From positions 2,976,001 to 3,040,000 of the forward strand of contig OY744461.1 in assembly GCA_963556145.1 (NCBI GenBank): a stretch of DNA of 64,000 nt, in the 5' to 3' direction. Below the pieces are notes generated by a model. That model was given only the letters and a program-made list of their open reading frames with translations, did not search any database and had not been told where the DNA came from. Source of the DNA: Hygrocybe punicea. Its lineage: Eukaryota > Basidiomycota > Agaricomycetes > Agaricales > Hygrophoraceae. Made by a program: the position numbers and the translations under genes. This document shows, piece after piece, positions 1 to 12,313 of this stretch; the stretch's first letter is position 1, and every line of letters begins with the position of its first letter.

Positions 1-3000
1 AGATTTCCCAATATTGTGATGCACGTCAGGTTTATTGGAGACGTCCTCTTGCGTAGTCTTCCCCGCCTTTCGGTATTGTTCGCGGATACGACGGATACCG
101 GTCTGCCGCCGCTCGATGCGCGTCATTTGCTGAATAAACCGTTTGCGACTTGTGCGGGTATACCATGCTTTTGGCGAGCGATACTCCAGTTCACCCTACA
201 AAGCTATTCAGAATAAATCATTTTCGGTTTGGATTTGAAGATACTTACCGGCTCTGTTGAGTAAGAGTCTGTGGTGCCATATCTTCTAATTGTAGCAGTG
301 TAATCACCCAGGGCGTGAGCCTTGTATGTATTGAGATTGAAATGCTTAAGACGTCGAGCATTAGTCCTCGGATCGACAGTGTCAGAACCGGAGCGACGGC
401 CTTCGGTATTATTTTTCTTTGCTGCCTCTTTAGCGTGCCGGCGAACGCGTGCGTTGAGCTCCCGTTCAAGCTCCCGAGTCACGAAGGCAGAACATGTCAT
501 GTCGTTGAATTCGCGAAGTTTCTCACCCAAAGAAATTGTGACGGCATCCATGACGTCGAGAGTCAAGTCATTGTGCATCCGTAATTTGGCCAGGCTGTGC
601 CAATGTGCCGCCACAAACAAGAGATCCAAGATCTGTTGATTGTGCGGTTCTGGAAGCAATCCTTCAAAAACAGGAATAGCACACTGATCGACATATAATG
701 AATATGGTAACCTGAGAAGACTTTATCATACCTGCAAGAGATTCTTGTAATCCCGGGCAGCCATGTTTTTCAGTTCAGAACAATTAACTGGGAATCGTCG
801 GATCGCATCCCTTCCAAAAGAAGGGAGTTGCCGATAGCTTCGTCCATAATTAGGATCGGCGACAGCAATACATCAATAAATGTCTTACCGACGATCTAAT
901 TCTGCAACCAAATTTGCTCCCTGGTGCGATTCCAGAATCCGCAGGAGATGGATGAAGAGGCTTTTCCAAACGCCCAGCTCCATTTCATGCAATAAATCGA
1001 CTACCAGCATCAAGTACAAAACGAAGCCGAAGCGTCCCAGTCTACCAGAAAAGGCATTCTAAATCACAAGAGTTAATTGCGAAAGTTAAGCATAACATTA
1101 TTATAGCAACAGACATACTAGGTTTGGAACCAAAGAAGTCTCTTTCAGGAAATTATCCACAGCTGTACTATTCACTTGTTGGTGCCTTTCATATATTAGC
1201 TTCTGAGCAGCGAAGACCAAGTTCTGTCAACCACGATCATCGACGCGAGCCAATGTTACCCGACGTTGTATATCCGAAGCTGTCCCAAGGTTATGAAAGT
1301 GTGACATCGGGGTGAGACACCGTGGACAAGGGCAAAGGGCAGGCATTTTACGAATACTAGCGAGGGGGATTCTGTGTAAAGATTGCTGTGTCAGTTCATT
1401 CCAATTGGTCACGGTTGTGAATAGATGGCGTACTTCTCAGGATAATCCGCAGAATAGGTGAATATTCGGGGGTAGAACCGTCTTGTAATCCCATCACAGC
1501 ATGTAATCACGATGCCGTGCACCCAAGCTTCCAGAAACTCATCATCAAGTAGAATCATCCATTGGGTGTGCATGAGCTCCCGAGCGCAGTGCGCCATGAA
1601 TTGATCACTGGGTTCTTTTCCCCCCGCTGTCTGCTTGGTGGCAAAATCCTTGAAGGCCCCAGGAAGCTATTGCATAGATGATCAGCCATGATCCGGCAAT
1701 CAGCGAACATATGGCACCCACCGAATGAAAATACGCAATGTGGTGACAGAGATGGCATGAGGGTTTACACCGGTAATATTTGGATTCGTTTCCGAAAAAC
1801 ATGTAAAGGGGCCAAATCTTCACATCACCAAAAGATGTCAGGTGCGTAACATCAGACCAGAACATCAGTGCAACGACCACGCGTGGAAGTGAGCAACCTG
1901 GCTCTGCAGGAGAATCTTGCAGTTCGCGATGGGCATCGATGAAGGCAGGAGATGTGTACAGTTCACCCTGAACACGCACCAGGTGAGGAACTTCGCCCGG
2001 CTGCCAATTCAGCTCGAATGGTTCGTAATGAAAATGCCGATGATTTCCTGTTGAGTTCGAAAGCTTTTCCCAAATGACCGAAACCAGACTGCGGTGATAG
2101 AAGTCGTCAATCGTGTAACTTTGAGGACCAGCGTCAGGATCTGGGGAGACGCCACGGCGAAGCTGATAGGGTACTTCAATTGTCACAGGCGTATGTTTCC
2201 ATCCAGCATCCTCATCCAACCATTCTTCATCTTCACCGCTTGCTAGAATATTATTGATCTCACTCCATTTGGTGTCTCGAACGGCTGCAGGCTCGAAGCC
2301 ACAATGTCCAACAATGTCCAAAAGCTCATTAAAGCTAGACTGAGATTTCTGGACGCCGCCATTCCAATACCAGTCGCCTAAGCGGAATGAGCTGTGGTTC
2401 GGATAAGGATAAAATGTTGGCGGAGCGGATGTGGAAGGGGCTTGAGATGGGATATCAGATAACTCGTTGCACTCCTCTGGATCGTGCGAAGGCAATTCTG
2501 CAGTGTGGTACAGCCGTGATAGCCCGAATATGTTGCATACTGTCCTGAACACTTGGCACAGTCGACGGCGTACCGCTCCTGAGCTCGAGCCCAACGACGA
2601 ACTTGAAGCCGTTCTATTGTTTGCCGTTGACTGCGAAGTAGACGCGATAGAACGGATGAGGGATGGCGGTGGTAAAAGTGGTGGCGGTTGCGGCAGTGGA
2701 TCTCTGAATCGTAGAGGGAGTCGACGATTAAGTCTTCGGGTCCATGGTGCACGCTCCATCATAGACATATGGGGGTCATTGGCTTGGTTTTCATCATCCG
2801 GAACAACACCAATCTACAAACAACGTTTAATGAGCGGTTATCTTTCTTCATCCTCAAAATAGGTACCTCGATTGCAACCACTGGGTCTGCTGCCTGGGGT
2901 GCCAAACCCACCAGAGGCACTTCATCAGTCTCCAAAGACAATGAAAGAAGTCGACGCCTCTTGGGACCTTTCCAGAGCTGTTTTGCCTTGTCCAGAGCAC

Positions 3001-3124
3001 TGGAAAGGCGCTTCTTCGACGATTGGCAGGTGCGCTTGTGGTTGGTGAAAGCACTGAGCTGCCAGAAAGATCGGCCACACACACAAACTGACTCCACACT
3101 CCGTCCAAGTAAGGGCACACTCAT
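1..3124 (-). CDS. Plavaka-type (CMC superfamily) DNA transposase, multi-exon, 3' end beyond the window
   Basis: This is a cut-and-paste transposase gene. The N-terminal exon (3124 to about 2870) carries a CxC...HxxxxC zinc-finger-like motif (CVCGRSF...HKRTC) and a basic stretch. The next exon (about 2765-1722) has the family hallmark WYWNGGVQKSQ and the FFGNESKY...CxPSCHLC block. Exon 1666-1444 has ILLDDEFLEAW and CCDGI.RRFYPRIFTYSADYPEK. Exon 1385 onward has CPCPRCL and LARVDD. Exon about 1062-890 has VVDLLHEMELGVWK. The C-terminal exons have LLPEPHNQ, LAKLRMH and FGTTDSYSTEP, then continue after a 54-nt intron (about 235-182) with GELEYRSPKAWYTRT and ERRQTGIRRIR to the window edge. Introns of about 50 nt join these blocks in order. 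A TGA at 1227-1229 breaks the frame after VDDRG unless it is spliced out. Family assignment is from memory of Plavaka proteins; order and motifs make it strong. Confidence 0.85.
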
Positions 3125-3559
3125 ACTAGTGGGCAGGTTCCCGCGAACTTCAGGACCGGTGCGGGTTTATGACAGTGGATGAATCATTGGTAGGGCGTCC
3201 GTGACTCAGACGAGTGAGTCAAGTAGGATTCAAACCCAGACTCGCAGATGGCTTAGTTATGATCATTTGTTTGAGGCTGAAAATTGTATGAACTCGAAAT
3301 TCTACTGTACACATGATTTAAGAAGGCAACTACTGCCGTGACGATGTGAGTAGGATTAAAACACGAACTTGAAGGGCTTATAAAGGTGTATCTCCGATGT
3401 TCGAAGCATACTGTCAAAAGAGTAGGAGTTGGATGCTCACCGTGGCCCTCCGCATTGCACACCATGATGCGCAGTCACCGCGGGCCTGTTCCCAGTGGTT
3501 GACCTGCAAACTTGGCATGAAGTTGAGGGTCTTCCCAACAGTTCAAGTGACATTTCCTC

Positions 3560-3898
3560 ATGGTGAATGGTCAGCGCGAGGAACAGGGCATCACTGTCAG
3601 CATGCTCTACAACAAGATTGTGGTGAGACGCATACACCCCAAGCGGTGTGCAAATCAGCTGCGTGGAGTCAAACGGATCACTAACCTCGTCCGCCTGCTC
3701 ATCATTGACGAGATCCACCTCTTACATGACGACCGTCACATGTGGGCCTGTGCTCGAAGCTGTCAATTCGTATGCAGGACATACGAGCAAGTATCTAATT
3801 TATCGGGCTGTCAGGAAGTTGCAACACTCCTCTGTGTCGATCCCAACCGGGCTGGTCCAGTTTTCCATTACATCCACATACTACTAGCTAAATTATAA
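3560..3898 (+). pseudogene. Fragment of a Brr2/Slh1-type Ski2-like RNA helicase
   Basis: The frame reads NLVRLLIIDEIHLLHDDR, the DEIH-box (motif II) segment characteristic of the spliceosomal helicase Brr2. Directly after DDR the match moves to another frame (GPVLEA, starting near 3745) and then returns to something like VATLLCVDPNRAG, which resembles the VATFLRVDP block that follows motif III in Brr2. Motif I and the rest of the roughly 2100-residue protein are absent. The piece is therefore short, frameshifted and non-functional. It lies next to the start of the Plavaka element and may be a fragment moved by a transposon, but no element ends are visible. Confidence 0.7.
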
Positions 3899-4792
3899 AG
3901 CGGTCACAACGACTATGATCATGGCTGGATTATTATTATCATTGAAGTAAAGAAACAGAACTTAAATGTCACATGCCTGTCTTTGTCGCAAACTTGTTTA
4001 GGGCAGGCCTCCAAAATCACGTGAAGGAGTGGCCTTGCCGCAATTATTAATAATAGTATCATTACGGTGAGGGTTCGGCGATAGTTTAACAAGCCTGAGC
4101 AGTACCCGCTTACATTGTAAATTCACTACCACCTACTAGTACTACCAGTAAATTTTTGAATTATGGACTTAGAAACAGTGAAAATGTATATTACAACGAT
4201 CTTGATGACTGAACTTCAAGCTTCTCGGATTTTCTTCCGCCAATGAATGGGCTGTTCCAATCCAAAGAGTGAATCTCAGGCTAGAGGAACAATCTGTGGA
4301 ATGTATCATAGAAAGCAGAGAACACCCTATTAGGGCTCAGGTAGGGTGAACTTAGAACAGAATCCGGAGAGCTGCTCCGGGATGTGCGCTGGACTTGCAA
4401 GTGCAATTCCTGTATGAGGACCTCTAGCTGGCCCTACTGCAATAAAACGTGAGCTGAAGCTTGAAGCCGTATTTTTTTAGCCACCCATCCGAACGTCATG
4501 CACAACAATTAGTTTTAAACCCCCCGCCTACATCGTAGTATTTGCCTCGTTTAACCATGTACACCGTAGACTTAGTTGTTTTTAATCCTCAAGAAATGAC
4601 TATAATTGACTTTGCTGTGAAGGTTACGACCTCGTGCACGTGAGGTCCAACCACCCCTTTTTCGTTGCTGACCGGGTTATCGTCAGAACATAATCCGTAA
4701 ATACACTTGCTTTGGGAACCGTTCATTCTCTGTTTCTCAACACTGATCCTGTCTTCGATTTAGGTTAGGCACTTCACGCCAAGGATGTCATT
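3899..4792. other. No gene recognised
   Basis: About 0.9 kb with no long open frame and no motif I can name. It contains short AT-rich stretches and the degenerate motif ctactagtactacca near 4132. It separates the helicase fragment from the tandem duplication. Confidence 0.5.
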
Positions 4793-5331
4793 GGCATTCC
4801 GTAAAACCTGCTCACGCCACTTTCCATCCCCTGTATTTCCTTTGCAGCCACCGACCATAGGCAATGCGGCCTTGGCGGAATGGTTTAGAGGGCCCTGTAC
4901 TGCTGGGCCAGTTTCTGGAGGGTCAAGGACCCCGGGAAGGAAACACTCGTTGTGAAGGCCAAATACGACCGGTTTCTCTCAGCTCTCGTATTCAATAGCT
5001 AGCGCTGCCTCAACTTTCGGGCGAGGACGCCCTCATGAGTCGGATATCATCCATCGATTCCTCCCAGCTGGTCATCGGCATTCCGTTCTAAAACCTGCTC
5101 ACGCCGCTTTCCATCCCCTGTATTTCCTTTGCAGCCACCGACCGTAGGCAATGCCTTGGCGGAATGGTTTAGAGGGCCCTGTACTGCTGGGCCAGTTTCT
5201 GGAGGGTCAAGGACCCCGGGAAGGAAACACTCGTTGTGAAGGCCAAATACAACCAGTTTCTCTCAGCTCTCGTATTCAATAGCTAGCGCTGCCTCAACTT
5301 TCGGGCGAGGACGCCCTCGCGAGTCGGATAT
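4793..5331. repeat. Tandem duplication of an approximately 255-bp unit
   Basis: The segment beginning ggcattccg at 4793 recurs at 5077, with almost the same sequence through to gagtcggatat (ending about 5047 and 5331). The offset is 287 bp at the start and 284 bp at the end because the second copy lacks three bases (gcggcc versus gcc). The copies differ at only a few bases, so the duplication is recent. Each copy contains tttcctttgcag, which looks like a 3' splice site, so the unit may derive from a gene. I cannot identify the protein. Confidence 0.85.
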
Positions 5332-5589
5332 TGAAATGCATGCAACAATAGTAAAGGTGGGCAGGTGTCAACGTGACTCTGCATTTATGGTGACGTCCTC
5401 GACAGCTCCTAGACAGAGCTCACTCGCTTTCATGCACATGATGACTGACACGGATCTTGTGACCTGTGCGGGTTTCGGTCGGTTTCTCGTAAAAAAGGTG
5501 AGTCCTGCACGTTATATATATTACCCATTTTTGTTCGGTTATTTCATCACTCAAATGTTGGCTCACATCCGCGTGACGCAACCTTACCT

Positions 5590-6510
5590 TTAACACAACA
5601 GCAACAACCGCAGACAACGGCAGAAGACGAAGAGAAATGCAGCGGGGAGTGGTGCACCCACCCCCGCTGCCATAGATAGATAAGTTTTTATTTGTTCTAT
5701 CTTACAACACCTATCACCGACCACGACAACGCACAACGTATAACGCCCACACCACACCCATACCCACATCCACAAAGCAAACACAAACGCGAACGCGAAG
5801 ACTAACCATCCCTCCCACAACCACAGCGGCATGTCATCAATGACCACGCCCACTCCCATTAGGCGACATCCACATGTCAGCACCATTTGTGCCGACATCC
5901 CACATGGATCACCACGGCCAACGGCTCTCCAAATGCACCTCGCGGACACGCTCTGTCACGTCAATTGACGTCGGTGCGGCAACCGCGAGGTACCCAGGAG
6001 GGTGACACGGATGACGATGACGTATTGGTGCCGACGGACATGGGGTGGCAACAGTTAGTAGGGTAAGCAGGTGTTCCTACGTCCTACGCCTGACCATCTC
6101 TCAATTTTATTTTAATAATACTTATCATAAATTTTCTACATAGTGAGTGACCTGCGGCCCCGTACTCGGCGGGCACGGGTTTTGACGGGTACGGGTACGG
6201 GTCGTGGGAAAAAACCTGTGACAATCATTACACAATGACTTGGACATCCCAGCTGTATTGGCTTCTCACGGAGGCCGGAGCAGTCAAATTTGTCGTTATA
6301 CGACAGGTCAAGCTGGTCAGTGAGGGGAAGGTGCACGGGGCCGAGGTGGTATCACAAGGCTGTATTAGGTTGTGTAATGTTGCTGCTCTTGTGCTATTTG
6401 CATGAATATATCAAGTTGAACAAGTGATCTCTGTTTACAACTAAGTAATATCGATAACATGAACTGTGGGATCCCAAGTGGGAATGATAATAAACTAGCC
6501 AACTCCAGTC
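5590..6510. mobile_element. Probable non-autonomous hAT-like fragment, ends not resolved
   Basis: It carries the segment gcagcggggagtggtgc (5639-5655), shared with hAT copies elsewhere in the window (22211, and reversed at 31525-31557). Around 6163-6207 it has iterated cgggtacggg motifs of the kind found near the ends of the autonomous hAT at 62869. No coding frame of interest is present and no target-site duplication was found. Assignment to hAT is by shared sequence only. Confidence 0.35.
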
Positions 6511-8251
6511 TTATTTTTTTTGTCCCAGAATTACCCAGTCCTTGGGCTTTCCTTCCAACTCCAAAACTACGTCACGATGTGTGAAATAAACCCAAGCAAC
6601 ACGACCTGGTGTACAGGTGTGTTCGGGCAACATGGGACCTGGGTCCCACTTCCCAATTGCGTGGAATAAGTACTGTGATCTGATAATAACAATATCGCCA
6701 GGGTTGTACCTAAGGTGTTGTCTGTCAACCCAAAAGATATTCAAAAGGTTGAGGCACTTGCGTTAGGCACAAATTCAGGTCCGGTAAATACAAACCACCC
6801 CCAACAAAATTACCTCCACAGGTCAGAACACACAACTCAAAATCATTCTGATCGATGTGAACATCGACCTGAAGCTTCCAGACTGTAGCTGTACCCAGGA
6901 AGCAAGATTGTTCGATATCTTGATACCAGCGGCCAGCCTTGTGAGCTCGTTGCAGGCGGTTCCATTCTTTCGGACACAGTCGTTCCAATATCTTGTTGAG
7001 ATATGACGTGTGCTTTTCTGTGGCTTGTAAGTAACGACGGGAAGACTTTAATCTTTGGGCACTATGTGTGCCAAGGAGATCAGCAGAGGGAACGAGCCCC
7101 TCGGCCTGAGTTACTTTGAGAAAGTATCAAATCTGACAAAACCATAGTACTTACTTCATGTGCTTGTTGGTGCCATGACTGTACATCGTGCCTTAGCCCT
7201 ATGGGTTCATGAGCATCAGCAGAGAACGGATCCTTGGTGTTCTCATGCATTAACTGTGCAGAAATGATTCAGCCAGAGACATTTAAAGATTACGATTATT
7301 ACTTCTTTATTTCCCATATCTTCCTCATCTGAGAGTATATCGTAATCCAGGAATGGATAATGTGCTGACTCTTGATGTCGCTTGTCGTCCCCCACCTCCG
7401 GACAAACTGGTGGATTCTCCGCAAATAAATCTTGTGCTGCTTCAAGCATGAATTGGACCTCTTTTTCCTGCAAATCTTCATTATCACAAGTATCACCATC
7501 AGGAATGACAAAGTTACATTGAACCCATCCTTGACCTTAACCTTGACCTGATGTCCACCTCCGGTACCTGCACCTCCTGTACCTCCATCCTTTGTACCTT
7601 TACCCTTTGTACCTCCACCCTTTGTACCTTCACCCTTTGTACCTCCATCCTCTGTATCTTCAAGTTCATGCTCTCCTGCATATATTACCAGCCATTCAGG
7701 CTCATCCTCTACGTCCTCTACCCATCTCCGGGAAGTGCCACAAGAAGGAAAATTAGACGCTTGCATTTCTTCAAAGCGCTGTTGGGCTTTTTGAATGCAT
7801 TCTTGCGTGATCGCTCGTTCTCGCAAGTCCGCTAACCTAATTCCCTTACATACAACTGTATCTAATCATTTTTTCTGTCAAAGAAAGTAAAAACTCAATT
7901 AGCTGGAAACACTCACTGCCGGGCTTCTCCAAAAAATCACCAAATCATTTTGCACGCTTCTCAAAAAATTTGGCCTCCAGTTCAACCAATTTTGCTAACT
8001 TAATTCGTTTGACTTGGTCATTTGAGAATCGAGGGGTACGCTGACCACGGACTGGTGGTACGACGTTGTTTTTTCGGGCTGGTAGTGGCACTGCCCCACT
8101 TCTGGTGTTATGGATCCGTCTCTCAGATCCCCCAGCCAGAGCCTATCATGATGATAGCCATGTGTGAGTAACCACTGGCAACAGAGGCACAAAATTATAA
8201 CTTTGAAAGACCTACTCCTCTTTTGCCTTTAGTACTTTTAGCCTTAGTCAT
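6511..8251 (-). CDS. 2-oxoglutarate/Fe(II)-dependent dioxygenase domain protein, possibly TET/JBP-like
   Basis: The C-terminal exons give VDVHID (HxD metal ligands), GGNFVGGGLYLPDL, then after a short intron YNPGDIVIIRSQYLFHAIG (third histidine) and GRVAWVYFTHRD, whose arginine suits the 2-oxoglutarate contact. This arrangement is the double-stranded beta-helix of Fe(II)/2OG oxygenases, with the GG-L-LPDL pattern seen in fungal TET/JBP-like proteins. The likely start is MTKAKSTKGKRG at 8251. The N-terminal half is charged and has a Gly/Lys/Thr repeat (GTKGGGTKGKGTKDGG, about 7640-7560). Frames join through short introns at about 7530-7470, 7300-7250, 7155-7105 and 6755-6720. A TGA near 7950 interrupts the N-terminal exon unless spliced out. 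If TET-like, it would oxidise modified bases or nucleic acids; that is inference. The Spt5-like gene lies divergently on its upstream side. Confidence 0.6.
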
Positions 8252-8364
8252 TGCTGTTCAACTATGGTACTATTAGTACTACTAGCACTGTATATTACAC
8301 TCCAGTATCGGTATAGAAAGAGTGAAAGCATTCTTCAACTTGACGCTTTCAACTTTTATTCGGA

Positions 8365-8413
8365 GATTGTTTAGGGCCGGTTCAAGCCTTTTCAGAACCG
8401 GCCCTAAACAATC
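8365..8413. repeat. Perfect 19-bp inverted repeat (hairpin)
   Basis: Arms 8365-8383 (gattgtttagggccggttc) and 8395-8413 are exact reverse complements with an 11-nt loop. Part of the arm (accggccctaa) recurs near 8590. It lies between the divergent dioxygenase and Spt5-like genes. It could be a tiny foldback remnant or a regulatory hairpin. Confidence 0.9.
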
Positions 8414-8770
8414 GCGGCATAAGTACGAATTCTTGCTTGAATAGTCATGCTTTCCCTTGTCCTCTGCATTTTCTGCCCAGTGCCAGTGTGTGCAGGAAAA
8501 CCCTACCCAGTCGTTGCTTGCATACACCGAGGCTCCATACTACTAGTAGTAGTCGTATTCAATTAGGGATGAACGTTTGCGAACAATGAACCGGCCCTAA
8601 GTTATCATGCAATAAAATAGTTTTAGTCGATGTTCGAATTCAATCACAATACTCTGGTGTAAAATGAGAAAAAAGGCTAGAGTCGATGTAAGTCACGCTT
8701 GGGGCTTACTTCAGTGTAGAGTTCAGAATTGATTGGGTGCACTGGACAGAACCATACCTTGCATTATATA

Positions 8771-11122
8771 GACATTGAAGCAACGGCCAACTTGGACAAT
8801 GACTCGGACAGTGACTCGGACGATGAAGCGAGCGAAAGCGAGCTTTGTAGGTGATCACTCGCAAGCATTGCAACAAGCTAACTTGAACTTGGTTCCAGTT
8901 GCAAACGAGGATTTACACGCCCGCTCGGGCGAAGAATATCTTTTCTATCGTCAACCACTTGAACTTCCAGATGCTGACCTAGCTCGGATTGCCCAAGAGT
9001 TCACTGAAAAGTATGGACCGCGTGCCCAACGTTATATCCCAGAAGAGGATGTGCCCCAGGTTACCCTGCTCCCAACTATATACGATGCCCCGCTCTGGAT
9101 GGTACCAGTCCATGTAAGTACGGTTTCTCCAGTTTTCCCGTCGTACTGATGTTGTCTCAACAGCGCATGGATGAACAAAACATCATCTATCGTTTGCTGT
9201 TTAACTCCACAGTTTCCTCTCAGCAGCCGAAAATACTTTCTGCTTTCACCCGGCCTTCTCTTCCTGGCAAAATTTATGTGGAGGCAAAATCCGAACGCGA
9301 CATTTGTGAAGCCTGCCGTGCTCAGACTAATATCTTTATACGAGACATTGTCCGCGTTCCCATCGAGGAGGCAGTATCGTTACTCACTCTCTCCGTGTCC
9401 TTTTTCAATCCCCAGGTAGGGAGCTGGGTCCGGATTGCGTCGGGCCTATACCGTGGGGATCTAGCCTATGTTCTTGCGGTTAAGAGTCATATATCCGCCA
9501 AGGTAGCTCTCATCCCTCGCCTGCGATTAGAACGCAAAAAGCGGAAGGGTGCGGCCCGGAAAAGCCGGCCTCCCAAGCGTCTATTTGATCAAGATGGCAT
9601 TGCCAACGCATATGGGCCAGATTCGGTGGAGAAGTGCGACCAGTGTTGGAAGTTTCAAAAAGAAATATACAAGAACGGCCTCCTCGAGAAACAATTTATT
9701 TTAGAGGACTTTGTTCAGGAACTGGCCATTCCGACGGTGGCCGAGTTGCTCGAATTTCAGGCAAGTGGGGGTGTTCGATCGAATGACCTCTCCGGTGCAT
9801 TTAATCAAATTTCCAATTCTTCTCTACGTCCTGGAGATCGAGTAGAAGTCACTTGGGGTCGATGGGCGGGGGTGATTGGTGAGGTGCATGCCATCAGCGC
9901 TGCCATTATCCAGGTCCTTCCCAGTGGAATGGGTGCTTCGGAAAATGTCATTGATGTTCCTGCTGTCCATATCACGAGGCACTTTCGGCCTGGCGACTTC
10001 GTCAAAGTCAGGTCAGGACGGGAGATCGGAAAGACGGGCTGGGTGGTTTCTTGCAATAATTCTGTAGTAACATTTCATGAGCCCTCCTCCACCGAGGTAA
10101 ATTCGTTCCCATTCATAATCCCCATTTCACTCCCCTCACGCATCTTTTGAAGGTACAGGTACTCGTCAGAGATCTTGATTTCTGCGAGGGACGATCGGAC
10201 GCTGTTCCTAGCACACAGGTTGCACAGTGTGACACTGTGGATTTACTAGTCAGCCGGCGTGTTGTAGTTATTCAAGGACCCTGCAAGGACTACCGAGGTA
10301 TCATCAAAGACGTAAATCACTTCCGAGGGGTCGCCATAGTGGAGTTAGAAGCCACGGTGCGAAAATCCATGTTCAAGTTTCGGGATTTAACAATATTTGA
10401 GTGAGTCTTATCGTTTCCAGTTGCATTGCACCGAACTAATGCATCGCAGCCACGATGGTGCACTGCTGCCACTGCAAGAGTGCCCAATTCGAGTCATGGA
10501 GGCGAGAGAGTATACTGGATCGGGAACCAGCATGCCCATGCGACCACCCATTCCTCTGTCGACCACTCCCCTCACGCCATCTACCCCCATCCCAGTCGAC
10601 ATGTTTTCAGAACCAGTCAGTCCCGCTTGGGACCCATCATCGCGGACACCTGGAAGGCCGGATGACAAGGCAGAAGGTACGCCATGCTGTCGATCTGTTC
10701 TGCATTGTGTGTCTGACTTCTTCATAGCCGATCCGGACCTTTGGCTCGCAGACCGCCAACTTTATGCCTTAAAGATTATGGTGACTTTTACTAAAGAATG
10801 GGCAGGTGGTACACTATTCGGTCGCCTTGGTTTCACCCTACCGTCATCCAATGGGGGAAATCGAACACATGTTGATGTTCAAATGCGTGATCGCCTATCG
10901 ACTGTGCGCACGAACATTCCTATTCAGTTTCTCGACCCGGTACATCCGCAAGGCCCTCAGGAGCTAGTGGTGGTGATCAAAGGTGACTCAATCACAGGTG
11001 ACATTCTTCTGATTGATAAAATGAACAGGGAGGGGATGTGCGTCCTCGCAAAACCCGACACACCCCACAACCCGTTCATTGCGATATCCAAAGAGCAGCT
11101 TGCTGTCATAAAAAAATTATAA
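8771..11122 (+). CDS. Spt5-like transcription elongation factor with NGN and KOW domains
   Basis: Exons inferred from frame and splice sites: up to 8846, 8899-9113, 9164-9373, 9416-10096, about 10153-10400, 10450-10676 and 10728-11122. The first exon is acidic (DNDSDSDSDDEASESE), as in Spt5 N-termini. An NGN-like region follows (KIYVEAKSERDICEAC), then a first KOW unit (GSWVRIASGLYRGDLAYV). Further KOW-like units are RPGDRVEVTWGRWAGVIGEV, RPGDFVKVRSGREIGKTGWV and VVIQGPCKDYRGIIKDV, and the protein ends ISKEQLAVIKKL. A Pro/Ser/Thr-rich linker (10500-10670) precedes the last exon. The exact start is unclear because no ATG precedes the acidic exon in frame after a TAG near 8715. The frame is otherwise open, so the gene may be functional. 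Spt5 proteins act with RNA polymerase II. This divergent copy belongs to a type I recall as expanded in Agaricomycetes. Confidence 0.8.
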
Positions 11123-11509
11123 ATATCATTTTTTCACTACTACTGTAATATCATTTTGTCAATATCTATTTGTATTGCTCCCGCAAGCGTCAATTCACAC
11201 ACTTTTACACTCCCAGTTTAGAAAACCAAACCTTCAGGCTTTTGGAGGAGGGGCCAGTTAATTCAACAGAGTCAATTCAAGCAACTGTGGCACAGCAATC
11301 GTGTGAGCTCCTTCCTTCGCAACTATACATAGTTAGCTGATGCGAAAATCACACAGTATTACAAGTTTGTGCTTGAGCAATGGCGTCGCTCTTCTACAAT
11401 CACAGTTTGCAGCTGCTTTGAGACTCCATCACCCATTTAAAGAATTAACGCCATTAAATGTCATTGCAGAAAATTGAAAACAAAAACAAAAACAAAGTTT
11501 TGGCCGTGA
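11123..11509. other. Intergenic region between convergent genes
   Basis: It lies between the stop codons of the Spt5-like gene (+) and the zinc-finger gene (-). I see no open frame or repeat. Confidence 0.5.
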
Positions 11510-12313
11510 CTAATCACTATCGTTATCGGTAATCTCAATGACGTTGGCCTCAAGCGTCAAGGCATTCTCGTTCGGGCAGTAATGGTTCTTGAAGGCCTTT
11601 CGTGTCATGATCAAGCCACAGGTGCACCTAGCAAACAAGGCGCGAAAGTCGGATTCCTTCAAACCTGGCCGAACTGGAGAATTGAGTTGCAATAATTGGA
11701 GTAATTCAGGTGATGTAGACGGAATACGACGACCACGCGCTGGTTTCCGGGGTGAAGGAATGTCTACCAATGTAGAATTATTCAGGTTGATGTCTGATTC
11801 AGTTCTTCAGCGTCTAGCTAACTGACTTGGTATGCGAAAAATTCACCACTCAATACATCAGACCCTTGGAGACGATGCCGTGAGGATCCTCCATTTTGAT
11901 TCGGTTCAGCATCGTTACTGACTGATTCAAGTTGTTCATACGCGGGCGGGCGCGGTTCTCCAGGATCTGTATTGCGTCTGGAAATCAATGATCATCACTT
12001 CAACAATGTTGAAATGCCAACCTCTCGACGGATAGGACTGCACCGGCACTCCAATCTTGCCATATAGGCGTTCAATGTGAACTTCCACTCAAGGTCAGTA
12101 TTTCTTTCTTAATATCGGAACCTGCTGAAACTCACCCATATATCCACATCTACCACGCGCACAACAAGCAAAATACTGTCCGGCAAGGCGACCAGTCCTG
12201 ACCATCAAGATAGCTGCTTCTATGAATTGGGACCGCCCTCGGGCTAAGACTCTGGTCACTGGGCAAATGCAGCATGGACCGTGGAACCGATGGGAAAGGC
12301 GGTGATTGGGCAA
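11510..12313 (-). CDS. Small zinc-binding protein with a GRF-like finger and a C-terminal CxC..HxxxC motif
   Basis: Four exons fit: 12313-12136, 12087-12022, 11977-11864 and 11817-11510, with introns of about 45-47 nt. Exon 1 has GPCCICP...GQYFACCARGRCGYMG, whose spacing of cysteines around an aromatic pair resembles GRF-type zinc fingers. The last exon has CTCGLIMTRKAFKNHYC, a second compact cysteine/histidine motif, and an acidic end (EITDNDSD). GRF fingers bind single-stranded nucleic acid in other proteins; a DNA- or RNA-related role is inference. More exons may lie upstream, and the start at 12313 is only the first ATG. It faces away from the DUF6698 gene across about 495 bp that may hold both promoters. 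Confidence 0.5.

Noticed and set aside
3218..3250. tRNA T-arm-like aggattcaaacccagact
   Set aside because: The B box has an inserted base and no A box or cloverleaf is present upstream.
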